64,000 nt of DNA, taken from positions 1,399,051 through 1,463,050 of the forward strand of contig NZ_RJUU01000002.1 of the NCBI RefSeq assembly GCF_003751445.1, in the 5' to 3' direction. Position 1 is the stretch's first letter. Each line of letters opens with the position of its first letter. Below the pieces are notes generated by a model. It did no database searches. It had not been told where the DNA came from and worked only from the letters and a program-made list of their open reading frames with translations. Positions 42,944 through 51,524 of this stretch are shown here, in pieces. Made by a program: the position numbers and the translations under genes. Source of the stretch: Streptomyces sp. 840.1 (GTDB lineage: Bacteria > Actinomycetota > Actinomycetes > Streptomycetales > Streptomycetaceae).

Positions 42944-43464
42944 TCAAGCCGCCGCGCGGGGTGGGGCTCCGACCTGCCCGGCAGCTATCGGCCACGGGCA
43001 GCCCCAGGCATATCCGGAAGCCGTCGCAACAGCCCTCGTCGACGTCGCTGCCCCGGACGCACGCCGTGCAGCGGCGGCCACGGGCGGGCCGCCGCTCACC
43101 ACGGTGCCGGCGCGCCGCAGGCACCGGTCAGCCGCAACCGAACCTGCCTTCAGTCGCTGCCCTGTCCCGCCGACGTGATCAGCGCGATGAGGACGAGCAG
43201 GCTGACCGCGAGAGTGATGACCTGCTGTGCCGCCCACCCTTGCTGTATGGCCAGTACGGTCACGGCAGTGACGGCATGGGCCCACGTACGGCGTTGAGGC
43301 TGACGGGAGTTGGGAGTAGACATGGTGAGCCTCTCGTGGTCGGCTGATCTGCTTGAGGCTCAGGTTCATCCATGCTGTTGTTGTTCGCCTCGGAGGACCT
43401 GCGTTTCCGCAGGTGGCTGCTGACAAATGCCGGACAACCGGCGGGTTTTCTCGGGACAATCTCG
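42944..43464. other. Region between merR and the coiled-coil gene
   Basis: About 520 bp. It holds one short minus-strand gene (43150-43323, listed). Nothing else recognised. The predicted N-terminal extension of the coiled-coil gene from 43372 is not accepted. Confidence 0.45.
43150..43323 (-). CDS. 57-residue membrane protein
   Basis: ATG 43323 opens a 57-codon frame starting MSTPNSRQPQRRTWAHAVTA. An amphipathic stretch (AVTVLAIQQGWAAQQ) is followed by a strongly hydrophobic helix, VITLAVSLLVLIALIT, at about residues 35-50, then SAGQGSD and a stop. GAGAGG lies about 6 nt before the ATG. Positive N-terminus and negative C-terminus predict the C-terminus outside. Too short for many gene finders. 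It resembles no family I can name. Confidence 0.6.
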   Translation of the reverse strand: MSTPNSRQPQRRTWAHAVTAVTVLAIQQGWAAQQVITLAVSLLVLIALITSAGQGSD

Positions 43465-44997
43465 ATGCGGGGGCAGACGGTGGGGCGACCTCTAGGGACG
43501 TTCAAGGGGCGGACGCCACAGGCCGATGCCTTCGCCCGCTGGCTCAGGGAGATCACGAAGGGCGTGACGGTACGCTCGCTCGAGGAGCACTTTCCCTACG
43601 GCAAGTCCTCTTGGAGCGGGTTCCGTGACGGCAGCCGCCTGCCCAGCCGAGCCCTCGTGGAGCAGGTGACTGGACGGTACCTCCGGGAACCTGCCCTGCG
43701 GGAAAGACAGCTGGTGCAGGGAATGCACCTGCTGGAAGCGGCTCAACAGGCCGCCAAGGACTTGGAGAACGGCTTAGTCCGGCCGGCTCCGCTTCCTGGC
43801 CCCCGGTTCAGGGCGGCCGACCCCATGGCTGAGGCATGGCTGCGGCTTGACGATGCGCGACAGAGGCAGATCGACGCCATGCAGAAGCTTGCAGTTTCTG
43901 AACGTCGGCGCGAGAAGCTGGAAGACATGGTCTCCGTGCTGGAAGAACGCTGCATCCTGCTTGAGGGTGAACGCGACCGGGCACGTGAAGATGCTCAAGC
44001 GGAGCTCCAGCACGAACTGCAGATGTCCACCGAGTACCGGCGCCAGGCCGACCAGAAGCTTGATCACGCCCGCCGGGCCGAAGTCCGCGCGTACCAACTG
44101 CGGCTGGCGGCCGAGCGGCAGGTGACGATAGAGCGGATAGCCCTTCGGCAACTGGATCCGGACATCACGCCAGGCATCCCTCCGCTCTCGGGAAACTCGG
44201 TGGCCCAAGAGCTGGACCTGCCGCCGCTCGACCAGATTCATGAACTCCTCAACGCTGTCCAGGAACAGCTGGACGCCCAGGACGACGAGCTGAACGATCT
44301 CGACGATCAGATCGACCTCGGGGCCAGGCAGCAGGCGCGGGACGCGCCGCGGACGGCTTCCCGCATAGTCCAGGGGCGTCTGGTGGAGGACACCGAAGCC
44401 GAGGGAAGTCCCGGAAAAGGCCGGGACAACCCCAGAAAACCTCTGACCGGCAGAAACGAGGAACAGGCTACCGGCGACGAGTTCGATCCGGACGAAGCGC
44501 ATACGGATCACCAGCCACTGGAGGGCCTGGGTGCTCAGCCGGCGGAGCTGGTAATCGGCCTCAAGACCGCAAGCACGCCGGCGGCCCTGTCCACCGCGCT
44601 GTCGCAGCTGCGCCAGCGCACCCCGCGTACCGAACGACGGTCGATCAGCGATCTGACACAGGCGGCATTCCCGGGACGGCTCAAGGACGACCTGGTCCTG
44701 ATGACTGTCATGCGCTGGATCGACGGCGACGTTCTGCCGGACACGTGGCTGCACCTGCAGGCCCTCGTCCGAGCGCTGGGCGCCACAGACCGTGAAGTGA
44801 ATGCCTTCCAGGAGGCCTACATCCGAACGATCGATGCGCACCTGCCGGGAAGAGCCTCATTTCACGACCTCTCTGACCTCCCGGTACCTGCTCGCAGGCT
44901 GGCGGGGATCGGCAGAGGGGTCGTGCGCCGACGGAACCCGATCGCTGTGGTTCTCAGTGAGCGTTTCGTTCTCCGATGTCTGTTTCATTTGGTCTAG
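43465..44997 (+). CDS. Helix-turn-helix/coiled-coil protein with IS-replaced C-terminus
   Basis: About 510 residues from ATG 43465 (ATG 43372 is in frame but its extra residues look non-coding). Residues about 15-80 form a helical DNA-binding-like domain (ADAFARWLREITKGVTVRSLEEHF... SRLPSRALVEQV) of a type fused to many Streptomyces effector proteins. Residues about 130-235 are a long coiled coil, then an acidic Asp/Glu-rich linker and a C-terminal helical domain of about 100 residues. The last residues (from about LSERFVLRC) lie inside the IS5 inverted repeat, so the natural C-terminus is lost; a hydrophobic tail remains beyond the IS at 46080-46127. Role unknown. Confidence 0.75.
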   Translation: MRGQTVGRPLGTFKGRTPQADAFARWLREITKGVTVRSLEEHFPYGKSSWSGFRDGSRLPSRALVEQVTGRYLREPALRERQLVQGMHLLEAAQQAAKDLENGLVRPAPLPGPRFRAADPMAEAWLRLDDARQRQIDAMQKLAVSERRREKLEDMVSVLEERCILLEGERDRAREDAQAELQHELQMSTEYRRQADQKLDHARRAEVRAYQLRLAAERQVTIERIALRQLDPDITPGIPPLSGNSVAQELDLPPLDQIHELLNAVQEQLDAQDDELNDLDDQIDLGARQQARDAPRTASRIVQGRLVEDTEAEGSPGKGRDNPRKPLTGRNEEQATGDEFDPDEAHTDHQPLEGLGAQPAELVIGLKTASTPAALSTALSQLRQRTPRTERRSISDLTQAAFPGRLKDDLVLMTVMRWIDGDVLPDTWLHLQALVRALGATDREVNAFQEAYIRTIDAHLPGRASFHDLSDLPVPARRLAGIGRGVVRRRNPIAVVLSERFVLRCLFHLV

Positions 44998-46078
44998 GTG
45001 TCGCGCCAGTTGAGGGTGGTCTCGTGGGTGAGGCGGCGGGTCATGAGGTTGATGGCGGCCAGCTGGATCATGGCTGCTGATCGGTGGGGGTGGGTTTCGT
45101 AGTCGCGGGCGAGGCGGCGGTGGTGCATGAGCCAGCCGAGGGTGCGTTCGATGACCCATCGGCGTGGCTGGACGTGGAAGCCTCTGGTGGTGGGGTCGCG
45201 TTGGACGATCTCGAGGTCGATGCCGAGGTGGGCGGCGTGTTCGACGGCTTTGGTCTTGTAGCCGTTGTCGGCCCAGGCTTTGCTGATCGTTGGGTGGAGT
45301 GCGGCGACCTTGGTCATGAGCTGGGTGCCGGCCGCGGAGTCGTGGACGCTCGCGGCGGTGACGGCGACGGCCAGGAGGAGGCCGAGGGTGTCGGTGACGA
45401 TGTGCCGTTTGCGTCCGATGATCTTCTTGGCCGGGTCGATACCTTGGCTGGTCAGGGGGACGGTGGCGGAAGTCTTGATGCTCTGGCTGTCGATCAGGCA
45501 GGCGCTGGGCTGGCTCGCGCGGCCTTCGGCCTTGCGGACCTTGCCGCGGAGGATGTTGGTGAGCTGGTCGAAGATGCCGTCGGCTTCCCAGCGGGCGAAG
45601 TAGCCGTAGACGGTCTGGTGGGGTGGGAAGTCGTGGGGGAGGTAGCGCCAGGGAATGCCGGTGCGGTCGACGTAGAGGATGGCGTTCATCAGGGTGCGTA
45701 GGTCGTGGGTGGGCTTGCGGATGCCGGCGCGGGCCTGGCGCCAGGCTTCCAGCGTGGGGCGGATGAGTTCCCAGCGGGCGTCGGACAGGTCGCTGGGGTA
45801 GGACTGTGAGGGCTGCATGATGCCTGGGTACGCGGCGGCAGCCGACCTGGGCAGGGCGTGCGGCGAGGCATCCGGGGCACCAGGGCGCGAGTGCGCAGAC
45901 CCGCATGAACCAGGTTGCTTCTGAATGAGACGGGATCTCTCATCAGAAACCCGGTGCATTACTGGTCCACGGATTGCCGTATAAGCCACTTCCCCGGCGA
46001 ATCACCGCTCAGGGGACTTCGCTTGACCGCTCAGAATCGCAGCCAAACACCTGATATGCGAACCAAACGCTCACTCAG
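44953..46078 (-). mobile_element. IS5-family insertion sequence
   Basis: About 1126 bp bounded by imperfect inverted repeats: left CTCAGTGAGCGTTTCGTTCTC and right, read inward, CTGAGTGAGCGTTTGGTTCGC, matching at 18 of 21 positions. It carries one transposase read leftward. A target duplication is not resolved: GTGG flanks both sides but would leave the repeats offset by 2 bp. The ends are therefore approximate to a few bases. Confidence 0.7.
44994..45818 (-). CDS. IS5-family transposase
   Basis: A 274-residue DDE transposase with the DUF4096-like N-terminus (LSDARWELIRPTLEAW), then Asp in ACLIDSQSIKT, Asp in WADNGYKT, and the Y-(2)-R-(3)-E-type block in WVIERTLGWLMHHRRLARDYE. It is open throughout, from ATG 45818 (MQPSQSYPSDL). 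The stop codon uses the CTAG at 44994-44997, which also gives the stop of the convergent coiled-coil gene. Confidence 0.93.
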   Translation of the reverse strand: MQPSQSYPSDLSDARWELIRPTLEAWRQARAGIRKPTHDLRTLMNAILYVDRTGIPWRYLPHDFPPHQTVYGYFARWEADGIFDQLTNILRGKVRKAEGRASQPSACLIDSQSIKTSATVPLTSQGIDPAKKIIGRKRHIVTDTLGLLLAVAVTAASVHDSAAGTQLMTKVAALHPTISKAWADNGYKTKAVEHAAHLGIDLEIVQRDPTTRGFHVQPRRWVIERTLGWLMHHRRLARDYETHPHRSAAMIQLAAINLMTRRLTHETTLNWRDT

Positions 46079-46079
46079 T

Positions 46080-46127
46080 GGCTGTCTCGTTGCTCTGATC
46101 GTCGCCGTGTACCTGCTGAGCCGCTGA
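46080..46127 (+). pseudogene. Displaced C-terminal membrane helix of the coiled-coil gene
   Basis: Directly beyond the IS right end the frame reads GCLVALIVAVYLLSR followed by TGA. A 13-residue hydrophobic stretch with a terminal Arg looks like a C-terminal membrane anchor. The interrupted gene has RRRNPIAV just before the IS left end, which would join it to give a plausible tail anchor. The frame depends on the exact insertion junction, which is not resolved. Confidence 0.45.
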
Positions 46128-46231
46128 TCCCCCCTTCTGGACGCGTCTTTCCTGCCGGAAGGCGCTGGGCGCTACACCTGCGGCACCCGGATCCGTCCTC
46201 GCCGTGACCGGCGGCTTCCGCCGGGCAGACG

Positions 46232-47140
46232 TCAGCCGTTGGCGCGCAGGTGGGCCCCAGCCCACTCCTCGAAGGTGGTGAGGGGGATGCCGAGGTCCCG
46301 GGCGAATTCCGGAAGGGCGGGCTGAGGGGACTCGTTGAGGTGTGCCTGTCCGAAGCCCATGTCGGGCATCCCGGCGGCGACCGCCTCCTCCTTGGTCAGG
46401 TCGGGCGCGGTCACCTCGGTGCCCAGGCAGCGTGAGAGGACCTCGGCGATGTCCGCCATTGTCAGGCTGTCGCTCGCCAGCTCCAGCTCGACCCCGTCGA
46501 ACCGCTCGGGGGCCGCGACCGCCGCCGCGACTGCCCTGCCGATGTCCTCGACCGCGACGAGCGACAGCCGGGTCGCGGGCTTCAGGAGGCTCACGAGGCC
46601 GCCCTCGTAGCCGCGGGGGAACATGATCTCCGCGGCGGGGCGGAAGTTCTCCATGAAGAACCCCGGTTTGATCAGCGTCCAGTGCGCGAAGCCCGCCTCT
46701 CGGACCCGGTCCTGGATCCCGGCCTTCGCGGTGTAGTACGGCTCCATCCAGGCCCAGTCGCCCTTGACCCAGCTCGTGTGCTGTCCCGCACCGGAGACGG
46801 AGGTGTGCACGAACTGCGGCACTCCGGCGGCCCTCGCGCTCTCGATCAGGTTGACGGCCTGTTCGACCTCGCCGTCGAAGGCACGTCCGTTCACGTCAGG
46901 CATCTGCACCGAGAAGACGGCGCGGGCTCCTGCGGCGGCCCTGGTCAGGGACTCGCGGTCATCGAGATCGCCGGTGACCAGTGCGGCGCCGAGCGTCTCG
47001 ACGGCTCTCGCCCGTTCGGTAGCGGGGTCGCGGACCAACGCCCGGACCGGAACGCCCGACGCCAGCAGGGCGCGTGCGGTCGCGCCGCCCTGCTGACCGG
47101 TGGCGCCGATGACCAGGACGGGTGCGGATTCTGTAGGCAT
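46232..47140 (-). CDS. NmrA-like NAD(P)-binding oxidoreductase
   Basis: A 302-residue atypical SDR. The nucleotide motif VIGATGQQGGATAR lies at the N-terminus, followed by ALVRDP and DLDDRESL. The catalytic tyrosine region is YYTAKAGIQ and a C-terminal substrate domain holds LIKPGFFMENF. NmrA/HSCARG-type proteins sense NADP(H) or act as quinone reductases. ATG 47140 follows AGGGA; ATG 47161 is in frame. Divergent from a TetR with which it shares an operator region. Confidence 0.9.
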   Translation of the reverse strand: MPTESAPVLVIGATGQQGGATARALLASGVPVRALVRDPATERARAVETLGAALVTGDLDDRESLTRAAAGARAVFSVQMPDVNGRAFDGEVEQAVNLIESARAAGVPQFVHTSVSGAGQHTSWVKGDWAWMEPYYTAKAGIQDRVREAGFAHWTLIKPGFFMENFRPAAEIMFPRGYEGGLVSLLKPATRLSLVAVEDIGRAVAAAVAAPERFDGVELELASDSLTMADIAEVLSRCLGTEVTAPDLTKEEAVAAGMPDMGFGQAHLNESPQPALPEFARDLGIPLTTFEEWAGAHLRANG

Positions 47141-47168
47141 GGTGGTCCCTAGGGCGGTCATACGTAGC

Positions 47169-47227
47169 TAAGTGGCGGGGCCCGCCGCTTATGGTTCGGT
47201 ACGATACGGAGGGTCCCGCCACTTAGC
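47169..47227. promoter_or_regulatory. Operator region with three half-sites between NmrA and TetR genes
   Basis: TAAGTGGCGG (47169-47178) pairs with CCGCCGCTTA (47182-47191), a 9/10 palindrome around 3 bp. A third half-site CCCGCCACTTAGC (47215-47227) is the exact complement of GCTAAGTGGCGGG at 47167-47179. These flank TACGAT/TACGGA -10-like bases and are probable TetR sites controlling both genes. Confidence 0.65.
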
Positions 47228-47244
47228 AAGCTCGGAGATGACGC

Positions 47245-47808
47245 ATGACCGTTCAGCGCGCGGACGCCCGACGTAACTACGCGCGGATCCTCGCTGTCGC
47301 CGAGGAGGAGGTCGCCGCGCACGGCCGTGACGCGTCCCTGGAGCAGATCGCACGCAACGCGGGGGTCGGCTCGGCCACCGTGCGCAGGCACTTCCCAGGC
47401 CGACGCGCGCTGCTGGAGGCAGTCTTCAGCGAGCGAATCGAGGTCCTGTGCACCCGCGCGGGCGAGCTGGCCGGAGCGGCCGACGCGCGAGCCGCGCTGC
47501 TGGAGTGGCTGGGCGCACTCACCACGTACGCCGCGTCCGCGAGGGGAATGGCCGATTCGCTGGTCCAGGACGGGACGACGGACGACCAGGAACACGTGAA
47601 CGCCTGCTCGGCGAAGCTCACGGGGGCGGCCGACCCGTTGCTGCGGCAGGCCGTGAAGGCGGGCGCGGTGAAGCCGGACGTCACCGTCGCCGACCTGGTC
47701 GCGCTGGTCACGGGCATCGCCCTGGCCACGGAACACCACCCGGACGCCGTCGCGGAGGCGCACCGGCTGCTCGGTCTGACCGTGGGGGGAATCAGCCCTC
47801 GGGGGTGA
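47245..47808 (+). CDS. TetR family transcriptional regulator
   Basis: A 187-residue repressor. DNA-binding region RRNYARILAVAEEEVAAHGRD ... LEQIARNAGVGSATVRRHFPGRRALLEAVF; the rest is a ligand-binding domain of the SBI-type seen in Streptomyces TetRs paired with NmrA reductases. ATG 47245 follows CGGAGATGACGC. Divergent from the NmrA-like gene, its likely target. Confidence 0.92.
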   Translation: MTVQRADARRNYARILAVAEEEVAAHGRDASLEQIARNAGVGSATVRRHFPGRRALLEAVFSERIEVLCTRAGELAGAADARAALLEWLGALTTYAASARGMADSLVQDGTTDDQEHVNACSAKLTGAADPLLRQAVKAGAVKPDVTVADLVALVTGIALATEHHPDAVAEAHRLLGLTVGGISPRG

Positions 47809-47982
47809 GGCGCAGGTGCGCGGGGCGCCGGCGCCGTGGGCCGCCCGAGCGCGAAATCGGCTCGCCAGGGGTCACCGGTGCGGCCATGACCCGCTCCGGG
47901 GGGCATCGGCGTGCCGCATCCCGTCGGCTCGGCCAGGTCGCCCGCGCGTCGTGCGGCGTAAGCCCCTGCCACGTCGGGCGAC

Positions 47983-49230
47983 TCATGTGCGGTGAGTGAA
48001 GGCGGGCCGCCCCGACCGCGCCACATGCCCGAGCAGGCTCCAGCCCGCCCCGCCGACCAGCAGCCAGACCAATGCGACCGTGGGCAGCCTGCCCCCGAGG
48101 GAGCCGAGCGTCAGCGACAGGACGAGTGGAGGGAGCAGATGGCCGAGCAGTCCTCCCCAGCCGGCCGGAACCCTGGCCGCCCGTCGCGACACCACCGCAC
48201 CCACCGCACTGATCACCGCGTACGTGGCGAAGCTTCCGCACAGCACCCAGCGCACATTCTCGGGCAGCTCGCCGTGGCGGTGCTCCATCGACGCGCCGAG
48301 GCCGGCGGCCAGGGCGGTGAGCGTGCCGTTGGCGACGCAGTGGAGCACGAGCACCAGGCGCGGGGGGAGGTCGGATTCGTGCAGATTCGGCACGCCGCCG
48401 TAGCCGTGCACGAGCGACAGCCACCAGATGGCCACCAGCAGCAGGAATCCGGCGACCCCGAGCGACCGCAAGCTGTGGTCCCAGTGCGCGCCGGAGCTCA
48501 CCGACACGAGCTGGGCGACGCCCTCGCCGAGCACGATGATGGTGAACAGGCCGAGCCGCTCGCCGAGATGGGCCGGATCGATATGGGCGAGGGTGAAGTC
48601 GAGCCGCCGGTTGTCGCGTTCGCTGATGACGCCGTGCTTCTCGGCACGCTCCCTGACCGCGGCGCGGCGGGCCTCGGCGTTTTCCTGGAGATTGCGGGCG
48701 GAGAAGCTGAGCGTGGCCCACAGGTCGATGGCCAGACCCGCACCCCAGAGCCAGTAGAGCGCCCGGCCGTTCACCCAGATGGACACGATCCACGGCGTCA
48801 CGCCCGCGCCGAACTGTGCGACGGGCCAGTCCACCACCATCTGGCCGCGCCGCCGCCAGACACCGCTCGCCACGAAGCGCAGCACCACGTAGGTGACCGC
48901 GAACGTCCGCAGATGCTCGCCCTCGTGCACACCCGCCACAGACGCGGCAAGGACGGCCATGCCGAGCATGGCGAGCAGAACGGTCCAGGTGCGCGCCCGG
49001 TCACCGGCGACGTTGCCATAGACCGTGAAGCACATCCAGATGGTCCAGAACGCCAGGTAGAGGAGAGCGAACAACCCGACGTCCGCCATGCTCGGCTCAC
49101 CGTGCAGCATGTGCGCCAGCTGCGCCGTGCCGGTAACGACGATCAGATCGAAGAAGAGCTCCAGCCACGTGGCGTGGCGCTCCTCTGCCGCGGTCCGCTG
49201 GGAAGGTCCAGCACTCTGCACATCTGACAT
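47983..49230 (-). CDS. ltrA: Low temperature requirement protein A family membrane protein
   Basis: A 415-residue polytopic membrane protein with 10-12 predicted helices. Family markers are RHATWLELFFDLIVVTGTAQLAHML at the start and the conserved IIVLGEGVAQLV in the middle. LtrA was named for low-temperature growth in Listeria; the biochemical role is unknown. ATG 49230 (MSDVQSAGPSQ). It follows the TetR in convergent orientation, with a gap of about 170 bp lacking a clear hairpin. Confidence 0.9.
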   Translation of the reverse strand: MSDVQSAGPSQRTAAEERHATWLELFFDLIVVTGTAQLAHMLHGEPSMADVGLFALLYLAFWTIWMCFTVYGNVAGDRARTWTVLLAMLGMAVLAASVAGVHEGEHLRTFAVTYVVLRFVASGVWRRRGQMVVDWPVAQFGAGVTPWIVSIWVNGRALYWLWGAGLAIDLWATLSFSARNLQENAEARRAAVRERAEKHGVISERDNRRLDFTLAHIDPAHLGERLGLFTIIVLGEGVAQLVSVSSGAHWDHSLRSLGVAGFLLLVAIWWLSLVHGYGGVPNLHESDLPPRLVLVLHCVANGTLTALAAGLGASMEHRHGELPENVRWVLCGSFATYAVISAVGAVVSRRAARVPAGWGGLLGHLLPPLVLSLTLGSLGGRLPTVALVWLLVGGAGWSLLGHVARSGRPAFTHRT

Positions 49231-49299
49231 TTCGTCACCATAATTGGCGTCTCGCGCCGAGTAGCGCCCAGCCACGCCATCGGAAGACGCCGGCGGCCG

Positions 49300-49705
49300 T
49301 CAGGCCGCCGCGTTCAGTTCGGTCCACAGTTGCTCCGGGGCCCCGTGGGCGAGGTGGGTGGCTGCCGAGGAGACCTCCGCCGGGGTACGGAAGCCGGCCA
49401 GGACGCTCGACACGACCGGCTCGCGCAAGGGGAAGCAGAGAGCCGCGCGGGGGAGGGGGACACCATGAGCCGGCGCAGCGTGCGACGAGGTTGCGGGGCC
49501 CGGTCCAGGACGGCGGCGGGCGGGCAGGGCCTCGGCGAGAGCGGTGTCCATGTGTTCGTCCGGGTCGTGGACGAGGGCGAGGTCGATGCGGTCGAGGCCG
49601 AGACGTTCGAGGCTCGCCCCGCCGGCGGCGAGGTCGGAGCCGGTCGGTGCCGGGGGCGGTTCGAGGAGGCGGCCGACCTCGGTGGAGACGGTGAACTCTG
49701 CGCGC
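49300..49705 (-). pseudogene. Aldo/keto reductase remnant with internal deletions
   Basis: One open frame preserves only pieces of a D-threo-aldose/L-fucose dehydrogenase-type AKR: FTVSTEVGRLL (the catalytic Lys of STKVGR is Glu), then LERLGLDRIDLALVHDPDEH, then ALCFPLREPVVSSVLAGFRTPAEV to the C-terminus. The N-terminal third, the segment between STEVGRLL and LERLG, and most of the barrel after HDPDEH are missing. Total is about 135 codons versus about 320 in an intact relative at 2434. Decay by in-frame deletions. Confidence 0.8.
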
Positions 49706-49732
49706 GGGCGGGACCGCGCGGGTGACGCGGAC

Positions 49733-49813
49733 GAGGCCGGAGGCGCCGCCGGCGACGAGGACGCGGAGCCCGGCCGGCGGGGCGGGGGCGGTGGAGCTCG
49801 GGGTGGTGGTCAT
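49733..49813 (-). pseudogene. SDR gene remnant (N-terminal 27 codons only)
   Basis: ATG 49813 starts MTTTPSSTAPAPPAGLRVLV, followed by the SDR glycine-rich motif AGGASGL. The frame then runs into unrelated sequence and the adjoining AKR remnant, so almost the whole enzyme is deleted. Its start lies 1 bp after the FAH remnant's stop, preserving an original operon order. Confidence 0.7.
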
Positions 49814-49814
49814 C

Positions 49815-50100
49815 TCATGCCTTTCCGAGGGTCTGGCGCCGGCGGCCGAGGCCGTCGATCTCGACCTCCATGAGGTCGCCGGGGCGCAGAGTCATGAAGT
49901 GGCCGAGATGGCGCACGATTTCGTGCACGCCGAAGATTGCTGATGGCGTATCCCGCGATGCAGGCGCCGGCCGGCGCGGCGTCGGGGAGGTAACGGGCCT
50001 CGCGGCCCATGACGACGGCGAGTTCGTCCTCACCGCCGAAGAGCGCCGGACGATGAGCGGACTTACCGCGGAGGCTGTCGCCCACACCGCCAACTGCTAA
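49815..50100 (-). pseudogene. Fumarylacetoacetate hydrolase (FAH) family remnant
   Basis: Two frames hold FAH pieces: EDELAVVMGREARYL ... IAGYAISN in one and IFGVHEIVRHLGHFMTLRPGDL-MEVEIDGLGRRRQTLGKA in another. Against a normal FAH enzyme, a large block is missing between GYAISN and IFGVHEIVRHL, with a frame change, and another block between RPGDL and MEVEIDGLG. The N-terminal part is also absent. First gene of the FAH-SDR-AKR remnant set, the order seen in sugar-acid (L-fucose-type) catabolic clusters. Confidence 0.75.
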
Positions 50101-50255
50101 GAGGCACTAAATTCTTGACGGATACACACCCACGCTCTCGTCACCGAGTCCGAGCCCGGAGGCCCCCCATCCGGCCACACTTACAAGCCGTTTCGCAATA
50201 AGGTCTGTGAGGCACGAGATGCTGGGACGCCCAGGTCCTTCCGTAGGATCACTCC

Positions 50256-50738
50256 ATGTCTGCTGACGAACGCGTAACCCGGTCCACGCTCTCCGGTCGT
50301 ATCCAGCCGATATCAGCTCCTCGGGCGATGCCGGAACTGCCCCAGCGGATCTGGTCAGATGAAGACTGGAAGCGGATCCAGCTCGGCTACGCGTCACGGG
50401 ACATGGATGAAAAGTGGAACGTCTTCACGGAGGGCGAGGTCGTCTTCCTGCACCGAAGCTGGACGGGTAACGGAACCTTCGCGGCGACGTTCGCACCCGT
50501 TGACGGCGGTGGGTGGCGGATCGCCAGTGGGGTTGTTGAACGTGACGCCGAACGCTATCGAGGAACCGACGATGCCTACGACTGCGTCATGCTTGAGTTG
50601 GTGATCAGCGTCATGGTGCTTGGCGAGTCGGCTGTAGACCTCCGTACGCAGTTGGTCGAGTTGATGCGTCGGGAGTCGGGTTCCGATGCTCCGGCCGGGC
50701 TGATTCAGCACAGCGCCCTAGGGATGCGCTCGAAATGA
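50256..50738 (+). CDS. Hypothetical protein
   Basis: A 160-residue soluble protein with central beta-rich region (EKWNVFTEGEVVFLHRSWTGNGTFAATFAPVDGGGWRIASGVVE) and a C-terminal helix. I do not recognise a family, although short proteins with RSWTG..FxxxF patterns recur in Streptomyces. A consensus -10 TAGGAT (50244-50249) ends 6 bp before ATG 50256, indicating a leaderless transcript, which decides the start; ATG 50328 is an alternative. Confidence 0.7.
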   Translation: MSADERVTRSTLSGRIQPISAPRAMPELPQRIWSDEDWKRIQLGYASRDMDEKWNVFTEGEVVFLHRSWTGNGTFAATFAPVDGGGWRIASGVVERDAERYRGTDDAYDCVMLELVISVMVLGESAVDLRTQLVELMRRESGSDAPAGLIQHSALGMRSK

Positions 50739-50831
50739 ACCGGGCGGGCGGGCATCAGGCGGGGCTCTGCCTCGAACTGGAACCGTAGAACAGCCTCACG
50801 GCCCGGCCAGGGCCGGGGCCGGTGGTCTGCG

Positions 50832-51524
50832 TCAGGTGAACGAGGGCGTGTACTGCGTTCGCAGGTGGGCGAGGTAGTCGTCCGGGTGCGGGTAGGGCTG
50901 GTCCTGGGCGCCGGTGCGGTGCAGTGCCAGGTTGCCGTCGGGGTGCAGGGCCACGGTGGTCGTTGCCCGCCTGGTCGCACTGTCCGCCGGATCGTCGCCC
51001 GGGTGTGGCAGGTGCAGGACGGGGACGCTGGCGGGGAACATGGCCAGTGCTTCGGCGGGGGTGGTGGCGGGCTGGTGGCCCGTGCGGTTGGCGCTGCTCA
51101 CGTACAGCACCGGGTGGTCGTCCAGGAGCGGCACGAGCGGGTGCCAGCGGGCGCCGAAGAGCAGCACCCAGCCGTCCTTGCAGGCGGGCGGGAGCCACGC
51201 CGGCAAGCGGGTGTCCGTGCGGAGCGGCAGCAGCAGGGTGAGGTGTTCCTCGGCGAGCAGCCGGCCGGCCAGGGCCGTACCCGCAGGGTCAAGACCGGTG
51301 CAGGCGGTGACGGTGCGGAGAGTGGCTGGGTGGTGGGCCCACAGGGCGACCGGCTGAGCGGCGGGTCTTGCCTTGGCCTCGTTCACGGTGTGTGGCCGGG
51401 TGGCGGTGACGACGTGGGTCAGCGGCGGGGGGTTCGGCAGCACCACGGCCGCATCCCCGCGCAGGGCGCGGCGGATGTCCTCCATGTCTGCTGCGTCCCG
51501 CGGCGCGGTGGCGTCGGAGTTCAT
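50832..51524 (-). CDS. Divergent Sua5/YciO/YrdC-domain protein
   Basis: A 230-residue protein with the YrdC fold. C-terminal SSANRTGHQPATTPAEAL matches the SAN(x)SG-P motif and NEAKARPAAQPVALW matches the KxRP..PL motif, but the N-terminal PTETVYGL signature of threonylcarbamoyl-AMP synthases is replaced by PNPPPLTHVV, and a standard tRNA-modifying Sua5 is unlikely. Related domains activate carbamoyl or carboxyl groups in secondary metabolism. ATGA overlap with the upstream DRE-TIM metallolyase gene couples the two. Confidence 0.75.
   Translation of the reverse strand: MNSDATAPRDAADMEDIRRALRGDAAVVLPNPPPLTHVVTATRPHTVNEAKARPAAQPVALWAHHPATLRTVTACTGLDPAGTALAGRLLAEEHLTLLLPLRTDTRLPAWLPPACKDGWVLLFGARWHPLVPLLDDHPVLYVSSANRTGHQPATTPAEALAMFPASVPVLHLPHPGDDPADSATRRATTTVALHPDGNLALHRTGAQDQPYPHPDDYLAHLRTQYTPSFT

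Noticed and set aside
44994..44997. CTAG as the true left end of the IS5 element
   Set aside because: No second CTAG exists at the right side, and a better 18/21 inverted repeat lies 41 bp outside it.
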